49,943 nt of DNA from Ramicandelaber brevisporus (GCA_025201865.1 MU602762.1:9537-59479), one strand, 5' to 3'. Counted from the stretch's first letter, positions 17,934 through 29,210 are shown. Numbers and translations: made by a program. Notes: generated by a model from the letters alone, not told the origin.

Positions 17934-20900
17934 TTAGAAAGAAGCGTTCCATTTAGGAGAAGTAGCATCTTCATACACAAATGCCTCGTTTTCGCCGATA
18001 CCCACAAACGGCTCATCAATCGTGCGAATGATCGCATCACCACACAGTATACACTCTGTCGTCAAGATCGCATTCAGCTCTGACTTTAACTTCTCAATCA
18101 CATCTCCAGATCCATTGCTGGCCACATTGACTGCGGAAGTTGGTTCAGAGGAACGAGTGAGAGGCAGCGCAGTCATTGCGTGTGCAACTGATTGCATTGT
18201 GGATTGCAACAAACGGCCTCCAACTCGGCCAACTGTGCCTTTGAAATCACCCCCAACACCAGAAGCGCCACCTGCAGCTGCTGAGGAGGCATCAGTAAGA
18301 TGCAGAGAGGTGCCAAGACCGCCATCACCCAACAGTAATTCACGAGATATCTGTTGCTGGATCTGCTTGACGCGTCTGCGCTGAGTTGCAGTGAGGAACA
18401 TTGCAGCTTTATCAAGAACACAGTCAGAGTGGAACACATGCTGGCAAGGGAACACCAAAAATCCATTTCCATTTGGACCAGAGGTGTCATTTGAAGAGGA
18501 TGCAGCCAGGGCATTTCCACACAACTGGCAGCTATCGTGTCTACCAAGCAATGCAAAGCGAGTCTTGAGAGAGCTAATTTCACGAGAGATTGACTCAGCG
18601 TTGCGAGTTGCATCATCCATTTCAGCGCGCAACACTCTAATCTGGTCACTGTATGCTTCGAGTGCTTGACAAATCTCATCCTTGAAGTCATCAATTGACG
18701 AGAAGTCATGCAACAGTGGCAAAATATCCTCAATTGTCAACAGTGGGTCACAGCGACGCAAGAAGGCAATCACGGATTTGATACCATCAGGACTGCTTGC
18801 AGAACGATCAATTACATGGCGTGCAATCTTAAGCCACAATCTACGACGCAGTTCATCAGTATTGCTCGTGTTGCCTGTAGTCGCAGTGTCAATATTCATC
18901 AGACTATCACCAATGTTATCATTACCAAAGCTCAGCATTGAGATGCTATCACTGCCAATAATACCGCCTGTTTTACCAACAGTGTGAGCCAGATGCGAGA
19001 ATACACGAGGACGGTCGGCGTGGATTTGAGCTAGTTCGATATCACCGCTTTCCAGAGCCAAATCAACGGCATCTTCACTTTGACCAAGCATACTGTATAA
19101 CAATACACAGCTCTTTACTCGATTGGATGCTCTGCAGACTCTCAATGCATGACCCGCACTATAGCCACTATTGGCAGAGGAGCTTAGAGCAGAGTACTCA
19201 GTCAAGTAACGCACAAGAGTGGATTCATCTAGAGTTGGGGCTGATGCCAATACACTAACCAAGAAATTATGCACAACTTGGTCAGTCATTCTACGCGCAC
19301 GAATCACATGCGTCAAATATCTAATGCTGTCATTTGCATTTACAGTGGCCAAAGCAGGCAGTAGCTTGCGAGGAGATACATCTGGCTGTCGAATGAGTGC
19401 ATCGATTGTCTGAGCTGGCAAATATTTCAATAGCTGAGGAGTGTATCTATAAAACATCTCTGACAATGAGCTATTTTCAGAACTAGTTGCATTCAACAAT
19501 GAACTAAGAGCGCGTTGATAATCACCTTCATCCAGCCAGTGACGCACAATCAAATCATAATCATGGAACAATGCAGCAGCAAACAGCATGTCATCAGTAC
19601 GGGCGTGTGCACCAATGACTTGATAAGTAGTGCTCTGATCAAGAATGTGTTTGTTAGCCTCCATAAATGAACGGAACTCGTCAACCATGACTTCATGCTC
19701 AGCCTTCAACCCGCGCAATTTAGACTCGTTGTTTGCGCGGTCATTGTTTGCACGGTCGCTGTTTGTTGAGCTGTTGGAGTTTAACAAGAGTGCACCCAGA
19801 GAGGCCATCGCATCTTCAGATTGATTGAGCTGATTCAACGACAACTCTGTGATCCAAGTAGCCAATACCATAGCCTGAGCCAAATGATGCTTCTTTTTAA
19901 CTTGATCCAACCGTTGTAGCAGAAACTCTTTTAAAGCCTCCGGTTCATTTCTCTGCACCATGTACTTGAGTGCAATTTCTTCAAAGGGAAGAGAGGTGGA
20001 CTGTGCATAATATTTGGCAGATAACAAATAGCGTCCCTGAGAGTAATTGTAGTCAGCCTGAGCCACAACAACCGCGTCTTTCTGTGAAGGAGTTGAAGAG
20101 TGAGCCAGAGCCTGATCAAACATTTTCTTTTGGAGATAGATTTTCCACATATCCCGATCTTCTCTATCGACAATCAGCTCATATATTGACGATGGTGTAA
20201 ATATCCAGTATGTGTATCCTCCCAAGGCATCTATTGACAGCGATATAGCAGATTCACCCGAGTCTAGCATTATCATGTCTTCATATACCACTTCGTCATT
20301 GAGCAAACAGACTGCACGCACTCGATCTCTATACAGTAGCACTGAGTGGTACTCTGATAGTGCAATGGCAATCAAGTCTGAGTTGGGCGATGCTGACTGG
20401 GGTGGAGCCGGATACGGAACTAGTGATGCATTTGTGATGACTCCGCCGTCACTAAGTGACTTTGATCCATATACCAATTGGCCATGAAACACGCCTGGCT
20501 CAGTCAGCCATGCAAATGACGTCGCAGTGCCCAACTGATGCCGGTCTCTATTCTTTGAGAAGAATCGGAGTTGTCTATGCACATTTGATGTTGTAGAGCC
20601 AGATGTGGGCATTTCCTGATACATTCCAGTGTTGCCAGATGATGCATTATATTTCTGGAATATTCTTTCAAATACAGCTGAGCCATCTCCATCTGCAGCG
20701 GCTGAAGGTGTTATATGGGGACTAGAGAATGCACTTGGAGCACCAACCGATCCAACAAACTGGTAAATGCGCGACTGAGTTGTGGCAATTATAAAGTATG
20801 AACGAGGATTGGCTGGGAAGGACTCAAAGTAGATTCCGGTTATACTATTTGCACTTCGACTCGAGTGGTCACTGGAAGTTGCTGCAAATAACTTGACCAG

Positions 20901-21683
20901 ATACTTGTCATCTCGCTTAAAATATTCATCTGACGGTTCAATCTCCGTCTCATAAATACCACCATCCGATGTGCCCAGCAGGATTGCACGCGTCGATATA
21001 CTAGAAACTGCCGATGCTGCTGATACTGATGATGAGGAATGATCATTATTGGCAGCTAGTGCAGCAACTACACCAGCCTTGTTCCAAGCAACGCTTGTGA
21101 TATCCAACCCTTTGAACTTGGCCAGCGCTTTCGGCTTCGACCATGAAGAATGCAAGTAATAAGTCTCCAGCTGAGTAGTGACAATGAGCAAATGGCGAGC
21201 AGACGGATCCAAGAAGATGCGACGTGGCGTAATCAGATTCTCCGATGGTCTGCGAGGCAGCATAATCTCATCGACGCTATGAGCTGTCTGCAAGTCAATC
21301 CGCATAATGAGATTGGATTCTAACACTAGAACCAGGACGCGATTGGCCACTTCTGCAGCTACAATGCGTGCAGGAAGAGTGAACTGAACTCGATCGATAC
21401 TGAAGATAGGCACATCGTCCACTGCAGAAGAAGACCCAGCTGGCACACCAGCAGCTATGGTAGTTGCCGCTGCTGCTGTGGCATTAGTAGTAGTACCAGT
21501 TGTAGCAGTATTAGTGGTGGAGTCGCCAACTGTTGCGATGAACCCACGTTCGAGAGGCTGGATCATACTCCCGCTGTTTATACCACCGGCTGCAATGCTG
21601 TTTGAGTCGCCTATAACAGATCGCGACACAATCTGCTGCTGTTGCTGCTGCCAGCTACCCTCGATGTGCTCCTCAAGCGACAT
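17934..21683 (-). CDS. VPS18: Vacuolar sorting protein Vps18/Pep3 (HOPS/CORVET core subunit)
   Basis: This encodes 1249 aa from the ATG at 21683. The N-terminal half is a beta-propeller (about residues 90-480), including the Pep3/Vps18 region RMWKIYL-like 'DMWKIYLQKKMFDQAL', followed by clathrin-heavy-chain-type helical repeats (about 500-1000). A coiled coil around 1020-1060 precedes a C-terminal RING-like zinc domain: CQLCGNAL ... PCQHVFHSDC ... CILCGDAI, the last pair separated by a long Ala/Gly-rich insertion. Vps18 is a core of the HOPS and CORVET tethers that drive fusion at endosomes and the vacuole. The Gln-rich N-terminus and the RING insertion are extra low-complexity segments. Confidence 0.92.
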   Translation of the reverse strand: MSLEEHIEGSWQQQQQQIVSRSVIGDSNSIAAGGINSGSMIQPLERGFIATVGDSTTNTATTGTTTNATAAAATTIAAGVPAGSSSAVDDVPIFSIDRVQFTLPARIVAAEVANRVLVLVLESNLIMRIDLQTAHSVDEIMLPRRPSENLITPRRIFLDPSARHLLIVTTQLETYYLHSSWSKPKALAKFKGLDITSVAWNKAGVVAALAANNDHSSSSVSAASAVSSISTRAILLGTSDGGIYETEIEPSDEYFKRDDKYLVKLFAATSSDHSSRSANSITGIYFESFPANPRSYFIIATTQSRIYQFVGSVGAPSAFSSPHITPSAAADGDGSAVFERIFQKYNASSGNTGMYQEMPTSGSTTSNVHRQLRFFSKNRDRHQLGTATSFAWLTEPGVFHGQLVYGSKSLSDGGVITNASLVPYPAPPQSASPNSDLIAIALSEYHSVLLYRDRVRAVCLLNDEVVYEDMIMLDSGESAISLSIDALGGYTYWIFTPSSIYELIVDREDRDMWKIYLQKKMFDQALAHSSTPSQKDAVVVAQADYNYSQGRYLLSAKYYAQSTSLPFEEIALKYMVQRNEPEALKEFLLQRLDQVKKKHHLAQAMVLATWITELSLNQLNQSEDAMASLGALLLNSNSSTNSDRANNDRANNESKLRGLKAEHEVMVDEFRSFMEANKHILDQSTTYQVIGAHARTDDMLFAAALFHDYDLIVRHWLDEGDYQRALSSLLNATSSENSSLSEMFYRYTPQLLKYLPAQTIDALIRQPDVSPRKLLPALATVNANDSIRYLTHVIRARRMTDQVVHNFLVSVLASAPTLDESTLVRYLTEYSALSSSANSGYSAGHALRVCRASNRVKSCVLLYSMLGQSEDAVDLALESGDIELAQIHADRPRVFSHLAHTVGKTGGIIGSDSISMLSFGNDNIGDSLMNIDTATTGNTSNTDELRRRLWLKIARHVIDRSASSPDGIKSVIAFLRRCDPLLTIEDILPLLHDFSSIDDFKDEICQALEAYSDQIRVLRAEMDDATRNAESISREISSLKTRFALLGRHDSCQLCGNALAASSSNDTSGPNGNGFLVFPCQHVFHSDCVLDKAAMFLTATQRRRVKQIQQQISRELLLGDGGLGTSLHLTDASSAAAGGASGVGGDFKGTVGRVGGRLLQSTMQSVAHAMTALPLTRSSEPTSAVNVASNGSGDVIEKLKSELNAILTTECILCGDAIIRTIDEPFVGIGENEAFVYEDATSPKWNASF

Positions 21684-22902
21684 GACACGACTCTAGTAAA
21701 GAGAAAAAGAGAAAAACAAAGGCAAAAACAAAAACAAAAACAAAAACAAAAACAAAAACAAAAGGCAGAAACAACAGCAAAAATGAAGACTTGGCATCTG
21801 ACCTCCTTCCTTCAAGGAGCGTGCTTCGTGACAGTTCGTGACATCCTTGGTTTGTAAGCTGGCAATACTACTTGTGCTTTGGCGCGTTAGACCCCCTTCC
21901 ACTCCCCCTCTCCATCCCCATATTGCGTTCATGTTGATTGATAGGATGCGGGTCTCCTTAAACCACTCTCCCCTTCCCTGTTTCATTCTCATCGATTGCC
22001 ATCAGGCGTGGCGTCGGGATGATGGTTGAACTCGCATTAATTACATGTCCGAGCGAGATACCAACCACGAGGACATCTGGCACATTCCATCCTTCGTTCG
22101 CGACCTCCCACCAACGTGGGATCAACAAAAAAGTCTCAGCCTACATTGCAACCTGCCTACTGCCATTGACCACACTGCAGTCAACTGCTGCTTGCTTCCT
22201 CTTTCTCTTCTTTGCTGAGAGGGAGACCGCGTGCATCCACTTTTTACATCTGCAGGCATTCCTCTCTTTCGTTCCGTTACTCACACTCACATACGCACTC
22301 TCACACTCTCTCTTTGCATCATTTCTCTCTCTCTCTCTCTCTCTCTATCTCTGAGTGTGCTTGTGTGCGCGTGCGTGCATGTGTGTGTGTGTTTATAACA
22401 TTTGCTCCATACTGTTCTTTTCTTTCTTCTTTCTTCTTTCGCATTCTCTTTCGAAACCACGGTCCGAATTGGGACTTGCATTGACTGACTAAGTGGTCAC
22501 AGTATCGCCTGCTATACTCTTTTTCCCCTCTTGCCAATAGAGTCAGCCAGACAGCAAGTAAGCAAGCCAGAGCGTGCAACACTTCTCTGGTCTTGTCCCT
22601 CGTGCGCAAATAAAAAAATTTCATCCCGAGTTGGGAGCGGGTATAAATTCCGTACAGCGGCCGCACATCGACAGAAGATCGACTGAGCATCCCATCCTTT
22701 CTGGAGGAATCAACCTCTACCACCTCTTTTTCAACTCTTATTGTTGACCGACGGCGAAGCCTAGCTAGCCTGGTCACAACAACCAACAACCCAACTATCA
22801 ACCAACCAACCAACCAACCCAACTACTTCATTACCCTTGTTCCTCTTTTTCATCCCCGTTGTTTGATCTGTGCTTGCTGCCCTTTGCGCCTTTAACAGCT
22901 TG
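21684..22902. other. Divergent intergenic region between VPS18 and the HAL-type kinase
   Basis: About 1.2 kb with no credible gene. It holds an (AAAAAC)n repeat next to the VPS18 start (about 21723-21763), a long (CT)n run at about 22324-22346 followed by GT-rich sequence, a TATAAA at 22642-22647, and (CCAACCAA)n sequence at about 22799-22820 in the kinase leader. The open frames found here are translations of these simple repeats. Confidence 0.6.
22642..22647 (+). promoter_or_regulatory. Possible TATA box of the HAL-type kinase gene
   Basis: TATAAA sits in the context gggTATAAAttcc, 255 bp upstream of the kinase ATG and inside an otherwise repeat-rich leader. The motif matches the eukaryotic TATA consensus. 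Transcription start is not visible from sequence, so the assignment is tentative. Confidence 0.35.
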
Positions 22903-24600
22903 ATGGCACTCGCTAGATCGACTCCCAAAGCAGCGGCGGCTTCCATGCCAGCTGCCTCATCCTCGTCTTCTTCCACTTCTTCTTCCTCTGTTGCTACTGC
23001 TGCTGCTGCTGCTGGTGTGACTCACAAGCATCATCGTGCTCAACTGACGCTTGCCGCAGTAAATGAGCAGCTGCAGCAACAGCAGCAACAGTGTGAGGAA
23101 GTGGAAGTCGACGGTGAGGATTTGCTGCCAGCGCCGCTGTCCCCGACAACCGCTCCATCATCGACCCTTGTTGGTGGCTCTGGTTCGTCGCCGGTGCGCA
23201 GTACCGCCCATTCATCTTCCTTCTCAACAGTCGCTGGCTCCCGTCTTGGCCATGTCCCGCCAAAGGTCCAGCGCCATCCAAAGTCCCCTCGCAGCCCCAA
23301 ATCGCCTGTCACTTCTCGCGCAATGCACGGATCAATGTCCCCTCTTGGTCTTGGCACTGCTCATGTCGGTCACAACCACCGCCGCCTCCGCAGCACCTCC
23401 ACATCATCGTCCAGCACCAGTGGCAGCAGTGGCAACATTGGCAGTGGCTCTGCATCCAGCGAGAGTCGCAGCCGCAGCCAGAGCATCAATTCCGGAGACG
23501 TTGCACAAGGTCTCCTTGATGTCGAGACCAGTGAGGCTCTCCTTTCCATGCCGCCAGTCGCCGATATGATGAACTCCCGCCTGGTCAACCTTGCTGGACC
23601 AGACTACATTGAAGCAACGTATGGTCCAATGGTGCGCCATCTCGGCAGTGGCACTGGCGGCAGCGTCGCTCTGCACGGCTTCAAGTCAAGCTCCACCTAC
23701 GTTGCCGTCAAATCGTACTCTTTCCCAGCACACACTACGTTTGCACAACGTCTGCGCCACGTGGAGAGTGAAGCCCGCGTGGCACTGTCAATGAACCAGG
23801 CCAACGTGATCCGCACACATGAGTTTTGCTTTGAACTCACACCATCCGGCACAGCCTCACGCGATGGTACCCTGCTCAAGACGGGTACCTTCTACGCTGT
23901 TATGGACTATTGTGTGACAGACATGTTTGAGTACATTAACCGCCGTGACCTGTCGCCCCAAGCCATCGAGTCTGTGTTTGTGCAGCTCGTCGCCGGTGTT
24001 CACCACATGCACACTGTCCACCGCGTGGCCCATCGTGACATCAAGCTCGACAACATTGGTGTAGCTGCCGATGGCTCGATCAAGCTGATTGACTTTGGCT
24101 GTGCCCGCATCCTGCCGCCTGGCTCTGACTATACTCGTGGCGCATGTGGCTCTGAACCGTACATTCCGATGGAAGCCATCCTGTCGTATCCAACAACGTC
24201 TGCCCACACCTCCGCTGCCGTCCATGCCGCGTACCAGCAGCTGTGCTATGATGCCTTCAAGGTGGATGTGTGGTCCATTGCAGTTGTGTTCCTGGCGCTC
24301 CTGTCTCGTCACTTCCCGTGGTCAGCTGCCCGTGTGACTGATGCCAACTTTGCCATGTACCTCGAGCACGGATCTCACGCTCTCGACCACTGGTTGCGTG
24401 ATCCAGGTGTTGTCCACACTGACGAGCAAATGGCCAGTGGTCAGTACAAGTTGCACCCAGCTGCGCCACTGATCAAGCGCATGCTGGCTATTGATCCAGC
24501 TGAACGCCCAAGCATCTCCGAGGTTATTGCCGATCCCTGGTTCCAGTCCCTCATCAACAGCAGCAACAGCAACAGCAGCAGCAAATCTCGCACCGCATAA
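22903..24600 (+). CDS. Ser/Thr protein kinase of the HAL4(SAT4)/HRK1/NPR1 type
   Basis: This encodes 565 aa from the ATG at 22903. The first 230 residues are Ser/Pro/Ala/Gln-rich and disordered. The kinase domain spans about 240-548: glycine loop GSGTGGSV (248-255), VAVK with Lys270, HRDIKLDN (377-384), DFG (397-399), and then GSEPYIPMEA in place of APE. The late motif VDVWSIAVVFLALLSRHFPW is characteristic of the fungal nutrient and ion-transporter kinases (Hal4, Hal5, Hrk1, Npr1), which control plasma-membrane transporters. The individual member cannot be told apart by eye. The coding sequence is strongly biased to C/G third positions, as in well-expressed genes here. Confidence 0.87.
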   Translation: MALARSTPKAAAASMPAASSSSSSTSSSSVATAAAAAGVTHKHHRAQLTLAAVNEQLQQQQQQCEEVEVDGEDLLPAPLSPTTAPSSTLVGGSGSSPVRSTAHSSSFSTVAGSRLGHVPPKVQRHPKSPRSPKSPVTSRAMHGSMSPLGLGTAHVGHNHRRLRSTSTSSSSTSGSSGNIGSGSASSESRSRSQSINSGDVAQGLLDVETSEALLSMPPVADMMNSRLVNLAGPDYIEATYGPMVRHLGSGTGGSVALHGFKSSSTYVAVKSYSFPAHTTFAQRLRHVESEARVALSMNQANVIRTHEFCFELTPSGTASRDGTLLKTGTFYAVMDYCVTDMFEYINRRDLSPQAIESVFVQLVAGVHHMHTVHRVAHRDIKLDNIGVAADGSIKLIDFGCARILPPGSDYTRGACGSEPYIPMEAILSYPTTSAHTSAAVHAAYQQLCYDAFKVDVWSIAVVFLALLSRHFPWSAARVTDANFAMYLEHGSHALDHWLRDPGVVHTDEQMASGQYKLHPAAPLIKRMLAIDPAERPSISEVIADPWFQSLINSSNSNSSSKSRTA

Positions 24601-25324
24601 CAACGCATTCTTCATCTGTCGCACTTTGCACCGCTCGCATTAACTGCATTAGCTACAGCACTCAAATCACAGCATCGTCCTCAGTTCAACCCCTTACCTT
24701 TTTTTCTTCACTTACTAACTATGTGTGTTGGATTCAGTTCCCCCCCCCACAATACTCATCCACTCCCAACTATATGCGCATTGCTTCTTCTTACACATCA
24801 GCACAAGGAATGTTTATGTTTTATGTATAAACATTCTGCTGGTGTGCGTTTTACTTTACTCTTTTGTGTGTTTATCGCGTTTCATCCTCATCCTCAAATC
24901 TGTGTACTATAAAAACTCCATAAAAACCTCCCAAATTGACTGCATTTTAATCACTCTTTAAACTTTATTTGAATGAGTTTAAACCCTTGCTCTGCTGTAT
25001 AACTATGAATAGAATGAGATTAGAGTAGAATCAGATTAGAATGAAATGAGATGAGGTGAAAGGACAACTGAGGAAATACCTCCATTACATCCAAATGGCT
25101 CTTGTGACATTCATTAAACGATCAAACTCGCACTCATTCATCTGCAGAGTGTATCGCAGTCTCACAATAATGTCGACATTGTTACTGCAACAACTCGTTG
25201 CTGTGCCATATACACTGCTCTTCATCTCCTTTCAAAAAATACAGCATTGCATGCAGAATTGACACAAATCTCTGTGCATCGATTGAATTGTTTTTCTTTT
25301 TTAAAAGTGCTAGCGAGGCAGTAC
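24601..25324. other. Convergent intergenic region between kinase and uL2 genes
   Basis: About 720 bp of trailer sequence with two AT-rich parts, a C8 run near 24740, and AGATTAGA/AGAATGAGA-like direct repeats at 25010-25055. On the minus strand, two short adjacent open stretches (about 25310-25190 and 25200-25085) read as protein-like peptides in different frames, but there is no start, domain or length to support a gene. They may be chance or a remnant. Confidence 0.45.
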
Positions 25325-26089
25325 TTAGTTCTTGTCGACCTTGGTACCACGGAGCAGACCAGTACGACGGGCAGCGATGAGACCGACCTTCTGACCTGGA
25401 ACGGCGCCACGGGAGATGGTGGAGGCGTGACCAATGTGCTGGTGGTTACCACCACCATGTGGATGGTCGACTGGGTTCATAGCAACACCACGAGTCTTTG
25501 GCCAGCAGTTACGCTTGGCCTTGTACTTGTGGTAAGCACGACCGGCCTTGAGCATTGGCTTGTCGATACGGCCACCACCGGCAACAATACCAACGGTAGC
25601 ACGGCAGGTAGAGCTGACGACCTTCTTGGCACCAGATGGAAGCTTAATACGGGTCTTGCCGTCAGCCTCGTTGTGGCCAATAACGGTGGCGTAGTTGCCA
25701 GAGCCGCGAGCAAGGGCACCGCGGTCACCAGCCTTCTCCTCGACGTTGCAGATGATGGTACCTTCTGGGAGAGAAGAGAGTGGGAGGACGTTGCCCATCT
25801 GCAGGGAAGCCTTCTTGCCGGCGAAGACAAACTGGCCAGTGTACATACCCTCGGTGGCGATGAAGGTCTCGGTGCGGGTCTTGTAGCGGTATGGGTCGCG
25901 GAAGGTGACCTTGGCGAGTGGAGCACCACGGCCTGGGTCGTGGATGATTTCCTTCACAACACCCTTGATGTAGCCGGTGCGCTCAGCAAAGTCCTGAACA
26001 CGGAGCTTAGCTGCGCCTTTGCGGTTCTTCGTGATCGCACGGAAGATTGGCGACTTGCCCTTACGCTGAGTACGGATAACTCTACCCAT
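25325..26089 (-). CDS. RPL2: Large-subunit ribosomal protein uL2 (eukaryotic L8/yeast L2)
   Basis: This encodes 254 aa, the exact usual length, beginning [11 protein letters not shown] like other eukaryotic uL2 proteins. Conserved blocks are visible throughout: [42 protein letters not shown], and [12 protein letters not shown] containing the invariant His209 near the peptidyl-transferase centre. uL2 binds 23S/25S-type rRNA and supports subunit association. There is no intron, unusual for a fungal ribosomal protein gene but in keeping with this intron-poor region. The very biased codon use creates a long spurious antisense frame (25247-26107). Confidence 0.98.
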   Translation of the reverse strand: MGRVIRTQRKGKSPIFRAITKNRKGAAKLRVQDFAERTGYIKGVVKEIIHDPGRGAPLAKVTFRDPYRYKTRTETFIATEGMYTGQFVFAGKKASLQMGNVLPLSSLPEGTIICNVEEKAGDRGALARGSGNYATVIGHNEADGKTRIKLPSGAKKVVSSTCRATVGIVAGGGRIDKPMLKAGRAYHKYKAKRNCWPKTRGVAMNPVDHPHGGGNHQHIGHASTISRGAVPGQKVGLIAARRTGLLRGTKVDKN

Positions 26090-26897
26090 TCTGGTCTAAA
26101 TGAATGATACTCGGTGCTTTTTTGTTGAAGGGGGCAACGATAGTGAGATTTGTGAGAGGCAGATCAAGAGGCCAGCAGGTGATTCTGACGCTGTTGGGAG
26201 TGATCCAGACAGAGGCGGCTACTTGTGTGTTTTTTTTTGCTTGCTTTTTGCTTGCTGGTTATAATTTCTGTCTCTCTCACTACTCTCTCTCACGAACACA
26301 CACACTGAATCTCGCCCAGAGCTGATTTTAAATCTGCGTGTGACCCAAAAATCCGGAAGTGAATGCAACAAAAAAATAAAAAAATAATTTGAACAATTTA
26401 CACTCAAAATTGACAATTGTATATTATATTCAGATAAATGACAGATTGCTGCATTTTGACACCAGATTCCAATGTGTGAAACTGCTTAGCATGCTCCCGA
26501 ACCTTCGCCTTGCACTACTATATTGTACAGCGAAAAAAACATACGAAATGGCGAACTCAGCATCCTAATATCAAGATTGTGTTCGTCTAATTGAGCAGCG
26601 AGTTTGAAGATCAAGTTATCTGTTTTGTTATGCCACGCTTTGTCTTTTGAATCACATGTTATTAACATTTTAATAATATTTTTGTAAAAGAGGATAACGG
26701 AAGATGCCTCCATTCCTCCCATTCTTTTTTCTATAAATATAAAGCACATCCCTCTTTCTCTCACTCCCGTTTACAAGGAAAGTCGACTGTGCTGGGTCTT
26801 CTTTCTTGATACAGGCTACTTTCCTCCCAAATCCACCACTACTCTACCGCTCTGTACACTACTCAAACGTACCTCTATTCTGTAACTCCTCAAAAAA
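26090..26897. other. Divergent intergenic region between uL2 and the 715-aa protein gene
   Basis: About 800 bp. It carries the uL2 promoter on the left, with T-rich and CT-rich tracts at about 26228-26300. A minus-strand open frame at 26486-26764 (GTG-initiated; internal ATGs) yields a peptide containing NLIFKLAAQLDEHNLDIRML. I cannot assign it and consider it weak. The right end is the pyrimidine-rich leader of the next gene. Confidence 0.45.
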
Positions 26898-29045
26898 ATG
26901 ACTATCTATTCGACGAGTCCTGCTGGTCAGGATACCGTGCAGCAGAGTGCAAAGTGGACATACGAGACGATACTCTCCACGGTTGCGGTGCCAATTACGC
27001 GAGATCAGATCGAGGAGGCTGTCAGCATATTTTTGTCATTCACCAACTTGGGACGTCGTTCTCACAAGTACATTATCACTTGTGCCACACTGATCAATCA
27101 ATGCAATGAGATCATTGACGCTGAAGCAGCCATGCCCACAGCTACCTCGTTGGAATTTCCTCCGTCCTGCACTGTCGCACTGCGCGCTGTGCCTCAGCTG
27201 ATGAGTGCACTAAAGCAAATGGCCTATCTCAAGTACATGGATGCACACGAACTCTGTGCAAATGTGCTGAGCCTTGCTGCTCGTGCCACGGCTGATTGCG
27301 ATGCTGTTATTGCCAGCAGATTTTGGGTGGAACTGATGCGGATTGGCGATGATCCAGTAGCCGATGTCGTTGTCGAAGTGCTGTGCAAATCGATCATCGG
27401 TAGCGACAACGGAGAGTCGGTTGCGGCACTCAAGTGTCTTTCTAATCTTCTGGAATCAGATGTGACACTTGAGCATACCAGACTGACCAGAATCAGAGAG
27501 TGTACTTTGATGGCTGCTGGCCAGTCAATGCATCTCAATTCACCAAATGGCATCGACTTGATCAAATGTGCAGCTGCTCTCATCCAGCGAGTCATGTGCC
27601 TCGACCTCCGCCACTTGTATGTCAACTTCCACGACGCTATTCACGCCGAGTGTGTTCCAATGTTCGGAATCATTGCTTCTGCCATGAAGGTGTTCCACAG
27701 TTCACATGCATTTTACAATGCAGTTGCCGACGTTGCCAGAGTATGCCGCTATGTTGTAAACCCATTTATTGTCGCATTCGCAAATATACTTGACATCCAA
27801 GCTGGTGATGGAGATAGCCTCAGTGTGAAGTGTGCCAAATTGAACTGTGCAAAAGCCTTTGGATTGATTGATAGTGACTTGGATATTGACCTGGATATTG
27901 AAAGTCCAGAGCCAGAACTAGAGCCAGAACAAGAGCACGAACAAGAGCACGAACAAGAACAAGAGTCAGAGTACAAACAAGCCAACGAGTTACTACTTCA
28001 CCTCAATCTGGATTACAAAAGTATGGTTGTCGCAACTTGGTCTGGTCAGCTGGCTCCAGTGGATGCAGTGTTGCTTGCAGTCAAAGATGTGTTCAGTCAC
28101 TCCATCAGTGTTGAGAATAAATATACAGCACTACAGTTCCTCGACGAGTTTGATGGCGACCTAATCCTGTCGGCATCCCTAGACACAAACGTCACTGAGA
28201 ACGTTAGCAACATCATCGCAGCCAATGCATCCAAACAACCACAGGCGTTGAAAGATTCCATCGTCGCAAAGTTTGGCGGACTTTGGTACGAAGCATTCAG
28301 GAATGTGACATCAGCAGCAGCGTCATTTTCAACATCCGATATGGACATTGATGTTTACAATATTCCAGGTGCAGCTAGTTTTGTTCGATTGCTCTATGCC
28401 CTATCTCCCACCATGATGTATGTTTATTTAGCATACGCCAAAATGCATCTTCGCCAGTATCCAACAGAATTGATTAACGATCCACTGCATGCTCTGCCAA
28501 GTGCCTTAGATGTTACATTATCCGAGCTGGCTGATATCATTCACTCCAAACTGGTGCATGCCTGCGACAACCAATTGTACGCTGCCCATGTCGCATGGCA
28601 GCATTCCGAGTTCCTCTTGGATTTTGCACACCACGCTAGCATGCATATTGATGAGCGCATCGACCTGTACATCGCTATTGGCGCATTGATCGACTTGGCA
28701 ATCACGAACGACCGCAGCAACAGTCCACAGTACTTGATCGAGCAATTTAGAGTTCGCATAACAACCCTCAATCTCCTCGGTAAAGCTGCAACTATCCACG
28801 ATGTCGAGTCCTGTATTCTGCCATTTGTCGAGCTGAACAACTTTGGTGATATATATTTGTACATCGACCACGGCTTGGTTGCTGATATGGAGCAAGTGCT
28901 GTTTCGTCACCGAGGGATTGTACTTGGCGATGAGAATTTGATTGACATGCTCGCCTCGGTCAATATCCCAGGCTGGGACGTCCTTCATATCCTCTACACA
29001 CCGTATCAACTTCATAGCCAGTCTGTAAATGTCAACCTATTTTAA
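26898..29045 (+). CDS. Unrecognised 715-aa alpha-helical (ARM/HEAT-like) protein
   Basis: I do not recognise this protein. It encodes 715 aa from ATG in a good A-rich context. It is almost all helix, with repeating Leu/Ala/Val heptads and Cys residues typical of a HEAT/ARM solenoid (for example ALKCLSNLLESDVTL, ALFLQFLDEF-like segments). A charged low-complexity loop of Glu-Pro and Glu-Gln-Glu-His repeats at about residues 334-358 splits the protein into two solenoid halves. There is no signal peptide, membrane segment or zinc motif. It shares a strand with the small membrane protein 165 bp downstream. A scaffold or adaptor role would be a guess. Confidence 0.7.
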   Translation: MTIYSTSPAGQDTVQQSAKWTYETILSTVAVPITRDQIEEAVSIFLSFTNLGRRSHKYIITCATLINQCNEIIDAEAAMPTATSLEFPPSCTVALRAVPQLMSALKQMAYLKYMDAHELCANVLSLAARATADCDAVIASRFWVELMRIGDDPVADVVVEVLCKSIIGSDNGESVAALKCLSNLLESDVTLEHTRLTRIRECTLMAAGQSMHLNSPNGIDLIKCAAALIQRVMCLDLRHLYVNFHDAIHAECVPMFGIIASAMKVFHSSHAFYNAVADVARVCRYVVNPFIVAFANILDIQAGDGDSLSVKCAKLNCAKAFGLIDSDLDIDLDIESPEPELEPEQEHEQEHEQEQESEYKQANELLLHLNLDYKSMVVATWSGQLAPVDAVLLAVKDVFSHSISVENKYTALQFLDEFDGDLILSASLDTNVTENVSNIIAANASKQPQALKDSIVAKFGGLWYEAFRNVTSAAASFSTSDMDIDVYNIPGAASFVRLLYALSPTMMYVYLAYAKMHLRQYPTELINDPLHALPSALDVTLSELADIIHSKLVHACDNQLYAAHVAWQHSEFLLDFAHHASMHIDERIDLYIAIGALIDLAITNDRSNSPQYLIEQFRVRITTLNLLGKAATIHDVESCILPFVELNNFGDIYLYIDHGLVADMEQVLFRHRGIVLGDENLIDMLASVNIPGWDVLHILYTPYQLHSQSVNVNLF

Positions 29046-29210
29046 CGCTCGCTGATGCACATTGAATTAGAACATTTCACATCTAGTCTATATATGTGCT
29101 TTGCTTTATCTTCAGTCTGATATCAATTCCTTCAGTGTGGATAATCTCCTCATCCATTTCCAATTCCAACTCCACCCCGCCACTCTTTCAAACATACTTT
29201 CTATTCTTTG

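Noticed and set aside
22019-22354. 111-codon frame upstream of the kinase
   Set aside because: It is largely a translation of CT and GT microsatellites.
25247-26107. 286-codon open frame antisense to uL2
   Set aside because: The strong codon bias of a ribosomal protein gene suppresses stops on the other strand. The true gene is on the minus strand.
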